Below, piece by piece: positions 38,501 to 47,070 of a stretch of DNA of 64,000 nucleotides (position 1 is its first letter; each line of letters starts with the position of its first letter). The stretch is from Gambelia wislizenii (taxonomy: Eukaryota > Chordata > Lepidosauria > Squamata > Crotaphytidae), in assembly GCA_030847615.1 (NCBI GenBank), contig JAUMIR010000001.1:163219001-163283000 (forward strand). The letters are read 5' to 3'. The position numbers and the translations under genes were made by a program. Under the pieces are notes generated by a model that searched no databases, was not told the origin of the DNA, and was given only the letters and a program-made list of their open reading frames with translations.

Positions 38501-41500
38501 AAGATGTTGCAGAAAATGGCAACACTGTGTTCTGTTCCTTTCTCTCTGTAGAGTTGTGTGCAGTTTGCCCCATATCCTGACAACATGACCAGTGCATTTC
38601 TCCACCATGTTCCATGCTATTGGCAGGCCAATGTTAGGTTGCTATGACACCATAACTTTGGATTGGTTTGAGCTTATGAAAAGAAAAACTAGATTTGGGA
38701 CCATTATTTCCAACAGTGGTCCATGTTATTTGTAATTTTTACTTTGATATCTATCTTACACACACATATTAAACAAGACCACTCCATGGGCAAAGACCTG
38801 CTGTGGATATGTGGTCCAGCAGGAATTATGGGGGAGATTATTTTAAGGGGTTCCTTTTCTATCTGCAGCCACCAAATCACTTCAGTTCTGTTCTGGTGGG
38901 TTCCTCAACACGCTGGAACACAAAGAATTAGAAGGGAAGAGAGATCAGGAAGATGGCCTCCTTCCCTGTTCCACAAGCAGAAATCCACTCACAGAGAGAG
39001 CCCTGTTCACTTCTTACTCACTCCAGTTTCCTCATCACATGAGCAGAGGAGTCCATCATCACTTTACTCATGTGGAAAGTGAAGTACCTATCACAGAGAG
39101 GAAGCTATTCACAAGGAGACTCTCTACGTGAAGCAAAATCCTTGATTTCAACTCTACCGTAAGCTACCATTAGATAGTATTTCCCCTAAATGGTTGCTTA
39201 CAAACATCTCTCTATATATAATTCTCTTTGGTATGTTGCCATTTCCAGTGTGCTGATTGGCTGCTTAGGGAACTGACCAACCAATCACAGGTCTGTTGGT
39301 CAGCCAATCAGCACACTGGGGCCGGGACCATGTAGAATTCAAACATGGGCTGGAGCTGGAGAGTAACATGGGGGTGGATGTGGTGTGTGCATGTGTGTTC
39401 TGGAGTGCAGGGGGTGGGAGGGGCAGAATGAGTGGGGGAGGGGCAGAACAAGTAGTGGGGGCAGAATGAAAGGTGGGGGGCAGCAGGGGGCAGAACAACA
39501 GTGGGGGATGGCAAGGGGCAGAATGAGTGGTGGGGGTCAGCAGGGGGAAGAACAAGTGGCAGGTGGACGAGTTAAATCCACCAGCCTACCTCAAAGGGTT
39601 GTCATGAGTTCTCCTGGGCATTTTGGGAGGACTTTTTTAATGGCGTATGGTACGCTGGGTCCAGCTAGTTTTAAATAATTGATGAAGAAACATATAGTTG
39701 CTGCTGGGAATGTTGAAAGAAAGGACTCTGTTGCTTCTAAGGTATGTATGTATGTGTCTTCAAGTCACCTGTCAATTTATGGTGACTCCATGAATTTCTT
39801 AGGGTTTTCTCAGGGAAGGAATACTCAGAGGTGATTTTACCAGTTTCTTCCTCGGAAATATAGAGGAAGAAAAACCTAGAGGAACAGCACCTAGTATTTG
39901 TTGGCAGTCTCCCTGCTTAGCATCCAAGATCAGATGGGATCTGATGCCTTTAGGGTAGGCATACAGTACATTAAATGACATACACGCTGGTGCTGCTATA
40001 TACCTGTGGCAAGCTTCTCCCATAGCCTTAGTAAATTTTTGCCAACTTACATGAGGCACTGCATCAATGAATCCACTCAAAAAGAATTTCCTCCCTCTTA
40101 TTATAGCTGATCAAGCGGACCCTTGCAAGTTCATGGCATGTGATGAATTTTCACAGTGCGTAAAGAACGACTGGACTAAAGAGGCAGATTGTCTTTGCAA
40201 ACCTGGCTACGTACGAAAAGATGGACTGCCATGTCAGAGTTTGTGCGAGATTGAGCCACACCTGTGTGTTAATGGTGGCAAGTGTGAATTGGTCCCTGGA
40301 AGAGGGGCGGTCTGTAGGTAGGTAAATGACTGTAAACATCTTCATGCCTACTGATACTACTCTAGTAATAGATATTATGAAATATATTGCAACAATATTG
40401 GGTGATAAAATCCATCCATCTGGTAGAGGGAACACAGCGTAACAGGAGAGAACAGAACATTCACTATTCAAACCCTAGTTTCCCCAGCAAAAGGCTTTCA
40501 AACAGCAGGATTGGAAAGATTCTCCCCTGAGGCCCTGGAGACACCATGCTCATCAGAGTAACAAAACTGACATAAATGGACTTATACTTTGATATCATCT
40601 TATGCTGTTCTTACATTGTGCCAATGTGCCATTAACTGTTCCTCGTACACACATAAGCTAGAAACTAACACATGCAACTCAGTGGAAAGGTCTTTAATTA
40701 AGCATCTGCTTTTACATACAGTGGGCCCTTCCCATCTGCTGATGCACCCGTGTGCACACACCACCATTGAATAATATGGGGTATGGCCATCTGCGGATGG
40801 CTAGCCCGCTGCTATGACGGGCCCACTGTACTTGTAAGCTGCACAATGGACCTGATTTTGCTTAGATTTTGTTAATTTCAAGAGTGTATATAATCAAGAA
40901 TGTAATCTAGAGGTGTGGGAAATTTGGTTCTCCAGATACTTACAACTGGCACAGTCGCTCACCTAGGACTGAGGAGTGTTGGAAGGCCAAAGGTAGCATA
41001 ACCCTGGAGTAATCCAGCAACATTACTGAGAGCTAATGCTTCCGTTACATACCTCAGTGGATATAATACCCATTAACTGGATATTAAAGAAGCTACATTC
41101 ATGCTCTTTAGGAAGAAAGGAATGTGCATACTGCTGTTATAAGACTTAGAAACAACCCCTTCCCCTGGTGCATGGAAATCCACACACATACACCACTTGT
41201 GGGGAAGATGTGGTACAACATTTTTTCTTTATAGGACCTTCCACCAGTCCAAGTGGTTACATGGAGTTTCATGAGGTAAGTATCTGACACCTCATCATGT
41301 ATGTAGTGGGAGACAGACCTGCACATGTTTACATGTCAGAAATGAACCTGAATGAAAGCACATATACTGGTCAGATACCTTCCCAAGTTACAGATGGCTA
41401 CTACAATTCCCACTATTGTTCACTTTTTTGTAGCATTTATTGGGTGCCAATAACAAGTTTTTGAAATGGATCACAAGAGAAATATAGCAATATAGTATTA

Positions 41501-44156
41501 AACAAAAATAATAATGTAGCATAAAATTTGTTGTTGTGTGCGTTCAAGTCATTTTTTTACTTATGGCAATTCTAAGGTGGGATTTTCTTGGCAAGATTTG
41601 TTCAGAGGGGGTTTGCCTTTGCCTTTCTCTGAGTCTGAGAGAGTGAGTCCACCCAGTGGGTTTCCATGGCTGAGCAGGGATTTGAGCCAAACTCTCCAGA
41701 GTCCTAGTCCAACACTCAAACTACTACATTACACTGGTGCTCAGCATATACTGTATATGTACTATATAGCATAAAATACAGTATGAAAACAGCTTTAACA
41801 GATGTATTTAAAGGCCTGTCACTGAAGTGACACCACAGTAGGGGCCTCTGTCATCATGTATAAATGGAGGTGGAGCCCCTGTCATGGTGCTTCAGCTATG
41901 ACTCATCCCTGACCAGAACAACAGAGTAGAATGAAGTTCTGCAAATTGTAGCACGCACCCCTGCTAACTGATGCCATTTCTTTGGAAGAGGAAATATGGA
42001 CTATTTACCTTTAAGTAACATTCAAAAAATAGACTGCTCCACAGAGCAACATTTCAGAAAGGTCTAGAATGGAAGTTGGCACCCTGCCCCTTCCCTTTTC
42101 CAGAGTTGTTTTTGCTATGTGCATGCATCAAACAATGGGAGAATCCCTCCTGCCCAGTTTGTTTTGAACACTGAAACTCTATGAGGGGGTACTCACTTAT
42201 ATGGTTTCTTCTGAGTTATAAGTAGTTTGGGTTTTGCACCCTTCTCTTTTTTTTCTTTTCTTTCTTTTTTACATGTACTGCTTTGCTTTCCTCTCCCTCC
42301 ATATTTTAGATGCCCAGTACGTAGAAACAGAGGAGAGCGTTGTGCAAAATACGCTCCAGCACCTACCCGATCCAACATCTCCAAAGCTGTGATGCTAGGC
42401 TTATTATGCCTTATTTTTCTCCTCATCACTTTAATAATTAAGTTACGAAGGAAATGCAAAAACAAGACTAATGTGGCGTAAGCAGCTTGACCCTTCCTGT
42501 TACTTTTTCTTTCTTTCAAATTTTGACCTGTTCAAGCTGCAAACAAGAAGTCTTATCATAAAAACAAACATCTTCTACTTTATAGCGGCCCTCCTCTCAG
42601 CCCATGCAGTGCAGAGAATGCTGTAAGAATTAATCCCGCTTTTGATCACGATGAACCCATCAGTAGTTTTTGCCGTGGGCCATGTAGCGTAAGTGCTTGC
42701 AGCAATTCTTCAGAGAGCAGTGATCAAGGAACATTACAAAATAATGAACACACAACAGAGCATGGAGGTAAAATGCATGCACGTAGTCCTCCTCCTCCTC
42801 CTCTTTCTCTTCAAAATGTGTCTTCTCTAAATCGTAAAATCCTTCCCTCCCCCATCACAATAAACGTTACCCTTACCAGCTGCTTTGGCTTCAGTATTCC
42901 AGGACTAAACATTACTAATCCTCATTGTCACTAATCAGCTGTAACACACATCTCTGTAGCAGAATGCTTCAGTTAGTGAAGATCATCTGACAAGCCTTCT
43001 GCATGGTATGTCTGTACTAGTTTCTTGGTCTTCCTGGCACATATAGCAAGTAGCAAATGTATGTCCGTGTTTTCTTCATAGGCCACCAGACTCAAAACAA
43101 AGACTGACAAGTTAGTGTATGAAGCCTCAGATTCCAGCCACAACCAGAGGATCAAAAGGTATGTGTGTGTGGGGGGGGGGGGTGTTTTTTAAAAAAAATT
43201 TCCATAGTAAATTGTAGTATGCATTCTCAGCAATGGAAGGAACCTCTCCCAATTTTATAATTTTAATTTTACAGTCATCTTTGAAAGTCAATGAAGAGCC
43301 CTTCAGTTATATTTATTATGCATTGCTGAATGGAAATACTCCTTTTAATATACTCTATCTTGTCATACCCAAACCCCTCGCAGAAACTTCTGAAAGTGAA
43401 ACATTACTCTGAGCTCCAAAAGGCTTGACACATGTTGAAGAGAAAGCTATATACCATAAGAGAGTAAATCTAGGAGGTCCTGGGTTCCACCCTGTATTCC
43501 AATTTGCGAGCATAAAAGGGAATATTTTTCCCCAAAACATTTGCCAAGTGGGCTGGACTTCATAACATATAGCAAATCTGAACATTTTCTTTGAGCGCTG
43601 AGAAATTTCACTTCACGTTAACATGGAATAAAACTATACAGTATTGTTACTGTATGCTGATGGATGAAGCAAGCAATGGGCAGAACTAGAGACACAGTAG
43701 CCAGGCCCATTACTTACTTCAGCAATATTAAGATAGCATTCCACATGAAAACTTGAGCCAGAGGAGCACTCCCAATTGTCTAATGTTAGCAGGTGACAGG
43801 GTGGGTGGGAGGACTGTGGTTGAATATTCCCACACACTGGTTGGCATCCTGTTGGTTAATCCCAACTAGTGCAGACCCATTCAATCCATTGTTGAATGAT
43901 AAGTCAACACATAGGTAAATCCCATTGATTCAATGGGTCTACTTTATTCAGGTTGAACAACAGCATTTAGCCTTTTCTAAATGGTTTGGGTTTTGAATCA
44001 AGAGTTGGTTGAAATCTTTCCAAAAAACTGTTTTATAGGCTTTTTCTTTCTTTTTTTAGCAAGAGGGCCTCTTATGATATTCATTCACCAATGGAGTCTT
44101 TGAGAAGAACAGCATTAAAGACTTCAGAAGCCTACCAATCTATTTTCCCCCCATAA
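26047..44156 (+). CDS. IMPG1: Interphotoreceptor matrix proteoglycan 1, C-terminal half (7 exons, 5' part outside window)
   Basis: IMPG1 is a glycoprotein of the retinal interphotoreceptor matrix surrounding cone and rod outer segments. Exons in the favoured model are 26047-26561, 33941-34160, 40107-40317, 42310-42477, 42586-42688, 43082-43158 and 44060-44156. All junctions are AG/GT with matching phases and give about 463 residues ending at TAA 44154-44156. Order: Ser/Thr-rich mucin-like linker, SEA domain with a GSVIV autoproteolysis-type motif, two six-cysteine EGF modules, a hydrophobic membrane segment, basic KLRRKCK, and a tail of about 100 residues. The SEA domain, [11 protein letters not shown] and the convergent MYO6 neighbour favour IMPG1 over IMPG2. 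The membrane segment and tail are unlike the secreted mammalian IMPG1 I remember. No start codon is present because the gene enters the window already inside an intron or exon series. Confidence 0.9.
26680..26770. repeat. Short palindromic-type interspersed repeat
   Basis: The segment 'cctccagatattgctggact' to 'gctgctgggagctgaagtcc' is a common squamate-type repeat with complementary halves. Relatives are at 32100-32200, 52510-52611 and 63650-63760. Confidence 0.5.
27160..27930. repeat. GC-rich minisatellite in IMPG1 intron
   Basis: First a ~55-62-bp unit (cactttaggga at 27172, 27227, 27289). Then at least six units around gagc(t/c)gcct, starting at 27363, 27488, 27580, 27684, 27775 and 27878. 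The spacings of 92, 104, 91 and 103 alternate. GC content is far above the surroundings, and long Pro/Arg-rich ORFs here are artefacts of composition. Confidence 0.8.
28160..30385 (-). mobile_element. L2-clade LINE, 3'-truncated
   Basis: On the minus strand it shows [42 protein letters not shown] and [12 protein letters not shown] (APE endonuclease). These precede [32 protein letters not shown] and [20 protein letters not shown] (RT palm). The frame breaks at a poly-G tract (plus-strand C run 29837-29845). It ends abruptly at RVRLRDS before the rest of the RT. Confidence 0.88.
30398..30716 (+). mobile_element. CR1 LINE 3' fragment (older subfamily)
   Basis: It contains 'tttgaaggcatgtcatatag' to 'ggttggactggatggccctt' and the tail 'ctatgattctatgat', more diverged than the 1655 and 8672 copies. 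Confidence 0.85.
30717..32283. other. IMPG1 intron, no gene
   Basis: Non-coding. An A-rich stretch at 30750-30845 and a palindromic-type repeat remnant at about 32095-32200. Confidence 0.5.
32284..32520 (-). repeat. 5S rRNA-derived SINE, copy 1
   Basis: On the minus strand the head reads 'cccatctgatcttggaagct' then 'aagcagggtcagccctggtt' and 'agtacttggatgggagatc', closely matching 5S rRNA. It is followed by a body ending 'gacttgaaggcac', shared with the tRNA-headed Sauria SINEs. Confidence 0.85.
32521..33940. other. IMPG1 intron, no gene
   Basis: Non-coding unique sequence up to the SEA exon acceptor. Confidence 0.5.
33941..34160 (+). CDS. IMPG1: IMPG1 exon: main part of SEA domain
   Basis: The exon runs from tgttgcag|CTG to GAGCCAG|gtgatg, phase 0 to 1, 73 codons plus one base. 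It encodes [20 protein letters not shown] followed by [20 protein letters not shown]. The G-S-V-I-V run is the usual SEA cleavage site (between G and S in family members). Two N-glycosylation sequons are visible (SNLT and YNIT). The end, SYSLDIEP plus G, joins the next exon to give [11 protein letters not shown], a sequence I recall in mammalian IMPG1. Confidence 0.95.
34161..36061. other. IMPG1 intron, no gene
   Basis: Non-coding; (AAAT)n at 34405-34423 is the only repeat noted. Confidence 0.5.
36062..36600 (-). mobile_element. CR1 LINE 3' fragment
   Basis: The 3' end 'agagtcatagaatcatagag' appears first on the plus strand, then 'gggccatccagtccaacccc'. The ORF2 end is in reverse up to about 36600. 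Confidence 0.9.
36601..39206. other. IMPG1 intron; simple repeats only
   Basis: Non-coding. A C/T-rich tract at 36905-36950, a (CTAT/CTGT)n tract at about 37918-37975, and a 'gtgtagacaagccc' motif at 37158-37171 that resembles one end of the unclassified element family. Confidence 0.5.
39247..39320. repeat. Inverted repeat inside the Helitron
   Basis: ccagtgtgctgattggct and its complement agccaatcagcacactgg form an 18-bp perfect stem around a ~38-nt loop. Confidence 0.8.
39405..39565 (+). repeat. G-rich minisatellite inside the Helitron
   Basis: Repeated gggcagaa(t/c)(g/a)a units spaced 20-30 bp, interleaved with gtggggg runs. Confidence 0.75.
39735..39970 (-). repeat. 5S rRNA-derived SINE, copy 2 (damaged)
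   Basis: It shares 'cttcaagtcacctgtcaatt' and 'ccaagatcagatgggatctg' with copy 1. Part of the 5S head is deleted. Confidence 0.75.
40107..40317 (+). CDS. IMPG1: IMPG1 exon: EGF-like module 1 and most of EGF-like module 2
   Basis: The acceptor is cttattatag|CT and the donor TCTGTAG|gtaggt, phase 1 to 2. Module 1 has six cysteines from [14 protein letters not shown] to the Cys of GLPC. Module 2 starts at [10 protein letters not shown] and continues with CVNGGKC and ends ...GAVCR. A second GT four bases later (gtaaat) would shift the frame, so the first donor is preferred. Confidence 0.93.
40719..40828. mobile_element. Tc1/mariner-like MITE, 110 bp
   Basis: The ends cagtgggcccttc and gacgggcccactg are inverted repeats and TA dinucleotides flank both sides (40717-40718, 40829-40830). 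Near-palindromic. Confidence 0.8.
41530..41745 (-). repeat. Sauria-type SINE
   Basis: 'tgtgtgcgttcaagtcattt' starts the inverted tail; the head end is near 'acactggtgctc' at 41740. Confidence 0.82.
42310..42477 (+). CDS. IMPG1: IMPG1 exon: end of EGF 2, membrane-spanning segment, stop-transfer
   Basis: The acceptor is atattttag|A and the donor GTGGC|gtaagc, phase 2 to 2. The junction gives C-R-C-P and then the sixth cysteine in RGERC, completing EGF 2. A short linker [13 protein letters not shown] (sequon NIS) is followed by about 20 hydrophobic residues, [19 protein letters not shown]. Next comes the positively charged RRKCKNK. That order, extracellular module then hydrophobic helix then basic patch, is a classic single-pass type I membrane anchor. 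Confidence 0.88.
42586..42688 (+). CDS. IMPG1: IMPG1 exon: juxtamembrane cytoplasmic tail
   Basis: The acceptor is actttatag|C and the preferred donor TGTAGC|gtaagt, phase 2 to 0. It encodes [20 protein letters not shown] then [15 protein letters not shown]. The [10 protein letters not shown] stretch resembles ENAVKYNP of the IMPG2 cytoplasmic tail as I recall it. The frame stays open past the donor to a second possible donor at 42768 (GGAG|gtaaaa). That longer form leaves in phase 1 and meets early stops in the exons that follow. Confidence 0.75.
42960..43005 (+). CDS. IMPG1: Possible alternative IMPG1 cassette exon
   Basis: The segment has a good acceptor (catctctgtag), a strong donor (CATG|gtatgt) and one open frame, [15 protein letters not shown]. 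Its 46-nt length is not a multiple of three. If it were included, the next exon would be read in phase 1 and stop after GHQTQNKD, giving a shorter tail. It is therefore left out of the main model. It may be an alternative exon or a chance splice-like sequence. Confidence 0.35.
43082..43158 (+). CDS. IMPG1: IMPG1 exon: distal tail
   Basis: The acceptor is cttcatag|GCC and the donor ATCAAAAG|gtatgt, phase 0 to 2. It encodes [25 protein letters not shown]. This frame joins exactly to the last exon and stays open to the terminal stop, which supports the phase-0 entry from 42688. Confidence 0.75.
44060..44156 (+). CDS. IMPG1: IMPG1 last coding exon and stop
   Basis: The acceptor is tctttttttag|C. 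It completes a Ser codon and encodes [20 protein letters not shown] then [12 protein letters not shown] and TAA at 44154. The S-K-R start of this exon resembles ISKRNSEL near the end of mammalian IMPG1 as remembered, which suggests the same last exon. A poly(A) signal lies about 155 nt downstream. Confidence 0.8.
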
Positions 44157-44309
44157 AGGCAAAGAACACTTTAAGTTTATTTTTGCTAAAAAGAAGAAGA
44201 AAAGGTGGATGCACCTACTTTCCTCAGAACTGCTGAATTTCATTATCTGTAATACATATGATCAAGAATACAGTGCTAAATGTATTTAATAACTGTACAG
44301 TGTTTATAT

Positions 44310-44315
44310 AATAAA
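44310..44315 (+). terminator. IMPG1: Poly(A) signal AATAAA of IMPG1
   Basis: A canonical AATAAA lies about 155 nt after the IMPG1 stop and is followed directly by a T-rich run (tttttttt). This predicts a short 3'UTR of about 180 nt. Further AATAAA copies at 45042 and 46331 could serve longer transcripts. Confidence 0.7.
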
Positions 44316-44519
44316 TATTTTTTTTTGTTATTTCTAAGCTTAGATGCATATGCAGAAGTTTGTGCTGGAAGTGTTAAAACCTGTGGTATTCTATCCCAAA
44401 TTTTGAAAGGGACAGCAAAGTGGCTGACATGTATACTAAATAGTGGGACAAGAGTCAGAAATATGTTAGTAACTGTTTTATGTGTAATGACTGGAGATGC
44501 ATAATGCAAACATTGGGAG

Positions 44520-44975
44520 CTTATTCAAGGCTTACAATAGGATTTTTGTGAGCAAGGGATCTTGTAGCTCCTTTAGACTAACTGAGAGATGGAAAATTGT
44601 AGCACAAGCTTTCCGTAGACTTAAGTCTACTTCCTCAGATGCTGAACTGGTGCCCAGGAACAAACCTTATAAGCAGGCTGTTGAATAGCCATAGACATGG
44701 CAAAAGAAATGCAAAACTAGTGGGTGTGGTGATGAGGTGACTAGTTAGTTTAATGATGATGACTGAGGGACAAAGGCAAGAGGAAAGATGTTGCCTAAGG
44801 CCAGGGTGGGTGGATAACCTTATAAACCATGGAGGGAGTTTTTGAAATCTAGTGTGATGCTGGTCCAAGAGCACCCTCATGAGACCAGGGTGTTAACTAG
44901 TGCTAGTCTCAAAGGTGCTACAAGATCCCCTGCTGACTGATATTTCAGACTAACATGGCTATCTCTTTGAATAGG
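44520..44975 (-). repeat. Retroelement-like repeat with inverted ends
   Basis: 44523-44554 (agcaagggatcttgtagctc...) and 44900-44933 (...ggtgctacaagatcccctgc) are reverse complements with few mismatches. Between them is 'aagcaggctgttgaatagcc' and the palindrome gtagacttaagtctac. It lies just 3' of IMPG1; the family is unnamed here. Confidence 0.6.
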
Positions 44976-46639
44976 ATTTTTGATAATGCTTTGTTTCCCA
45001 GAGAGTTGTTAGGTTTTAGTCTTAGTACCCAATGATATTCAATAAAGCAGATACTCAGATTACTACACGTCTTTACTTGGAACAAATGGGTGCAGTTTTC
45101 CATAAAATATCATTTTAAGAATTAGCCAGTATACTCTGTGTTCTATATAAGAAGAGATGCATTTCCTATCACCCAGACCTTGGAAAAGATAAGGTTGGGG
45201 AAAGTTGCAACAGACTTAACAGTACAGCAGAAATACACCACTACTGTACAAGACTTCTCACCTAGCAACATTCAGGCACATTTGTTATGAAAAAAACCCC
45301 ACTATACTCCTGTATAGTAAACTCTACATAATCAGCAACAACCCATTCTACTTTTAAAAATCAAGGGTTTCAGATGCTTGATGCTTAGGTAGTACAGGGA
45401 AGAGAAATGCATGTTAGAGAGGCTGGGGTGTACCCAGAGGGTACAAGCTCACTTTAGATGTTCTAAAGAAGCAACGAGATGAAGCTCAATTCACATTACA
45501 TGTCTTCCACCCCCCCTCCATTTGTACAGACAGTCCAAAGCCACAATTACTTTCAAGTAGATGTGCTTAGGAAAAGAGCTCTAAGTGGCTGTATTTTACT
45601 GGGATTTAATATTGCTTGCCTCTTTACTGAACAGCAGGCATTTTACTTAAATTATCAAGTGCATTTCTGCTCTGGGTATAATCCATGGTACCCCAAAACA
45701 CCTCCTCCCTGTGTGCATTTAGGTATTACAGCTTATCTACACAATAAAATGGTTAATTGCTTTTAACACATGTTTACTGTTCAGAGCCAATACATATAAA
45801 CGCTGAGCTAATCTTCATCTATTTATTTTTCTGTGATGTCAAGAAAATTGCCTACCAAGTTACATTCCCATGTGGCTTGTAAATGTTGCATTAGAAATAG
45901 GTGTCCCAGAAGGTGGGTGTTGGGGTTTTGGTGTTGTTGTTTTGAGTTTACAGTGCTTAGTGATATAACATCCCTTATGTATAAACGGAGAATCTTGAAA
46001 TCACTGGGGAGCCTACATGGAAGCCAAGGTACTATTTCACAACATAGCTAACATTTTTAGGGAATACCTGCAGAGACATCGCATCACATACACACCAGGC
46101 ACTCCTGGTGGCTGTATAGGTTAGACTTCTCATTGTAATCACTATACTGTATTTTCATTTCCGAACTTTTTTTTTGTATGTGTTTATTCATATCAATTTC
46201 TACTAGCCAAGCAATAGAAGTCATTTTTACTCTTCAGTTTTAATAATGAATCAATTGTTCTTGACCATAATTTATCAATATCCAATATAAATTACCAAAT
46301 ATCTTTGCTGGATGAGAATGTTTTGTATTTCAATAAAACAATAAACTTATTTAACTGGGTCTCTGAGTAAAAACATTGTAGCTATTATATTACATACCAC
46401 AAACATGCCTGCTTTTGTAAAAAAATATTACCTATATCTATAGGATTTTTTAAAAAAAGCAAAACAAAACAGTAATTAAAGAAACACTGAGGACATTGGG
46501 GAAAAGATTTCACAATCTCAACAAAAAAGAGCACAACTGTTCTATATTTACACACGCACACCACATCACATCCGTTCTTTCTTTATTGAAGACATGACAG
46601 ACTTCTTTCAAAGTGAATGACAGCATTTTCCCTCCAACC
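44976..46639. other. Intergenic, no gene seen
   Basis: AT-rich, non-coding; contains AATAAA at 45042 and around 46331-46345. It might hold long-3'UTR sequence of IMPG1. Confidence 0.4.
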
Positions 46640-46795
46640 TAAAAATCTAGAGAGGTGATGGGATCTTTTATTCTGGATGTCTTCAAAAAGAGTCTGGACA
46701 GCTACCTGCTGGGGTTCCTGGACTGAGCAACGGTTGGACTTGATGGCCCAAGAGACTCCTTCCAATTCTCTGACTCTGATTCTGAAACCAGCTTT
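46640..46795 (+). mobile_element. CR1-like LINE 3' end, distinct subfamily
   Basis: 'ggacagctacctgctggggt' and 'ttggacttgatggcccaaga' with the tail 'ctctgactctgattctg', a different 3' repeat unit from the other CR1 copies. Confidence 0.65.
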
Positions 46796-46833
46796 GCTTT
46801 GGAGTATTTCACATAACAAGTCTAGGCAGCACC

Positions 46834-47070
46834 AGCACTGTGAAGCCGAAGGCTTTCACGGCCAGCATCCATAGATTTTCCTTCGATTTTTTCCGGGCTA
46901 TGAGGCCGTGTTCTGGAAAAATTTATTTCTGACGTTATGCCTGCATCTGTGGCCCAGACACACTCCTACCCAACCATTCTCTGAAGATGCCAGCCACAGA
47001 TGCAGGCGAAACGTCAGAAAGAAACTATTCCAGAACACGGCCTCACAGCCCAGAAAAAAACCAAGGAAAA
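46834..47070. mobile_element. Palindromic Penelope-like terminal element
   Basis: Two ~75-bp arms (46879-46953 and 46991-47065) of the Penelope 3' end lie head to head around a ~37-nt spacer. The flanks tctaggcagcacc (46821-46833) and tctaggtagcacc (47071-47083) match at 12 of 13 positions, a likely target-site duplication. No RT is present. Confidence 0.8.

Larger units (their letters stand above)
39207..39668 (+). mobile_element. Non-autonomous Helitron
   Basis: The 5' end TCTCTCTATATATAATTC follows an A. The 3' end CCAGCTAG is followed by T, so insertion is A|T. A perfect hairpin GCGTA-TGG-TACGC (39643-39655) sits 13 nt before the CTAG terminus. All three features fit the Helitron rule (TC...hairpin...CTRR, AT target). 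It contains a G-rich minisatellite and no coding sequence. Confidence 0.82.

Noticed and set aside
26047..44156. Calling the gene IMPG2 because of its membrane segment
   Set aside because: SEA residues, [11 protein letters not shown] and convergent MYO6 neighbour fit IMPG1; IMPG2 lies elsewhere in mammals. A residual possibility remains until aligned.
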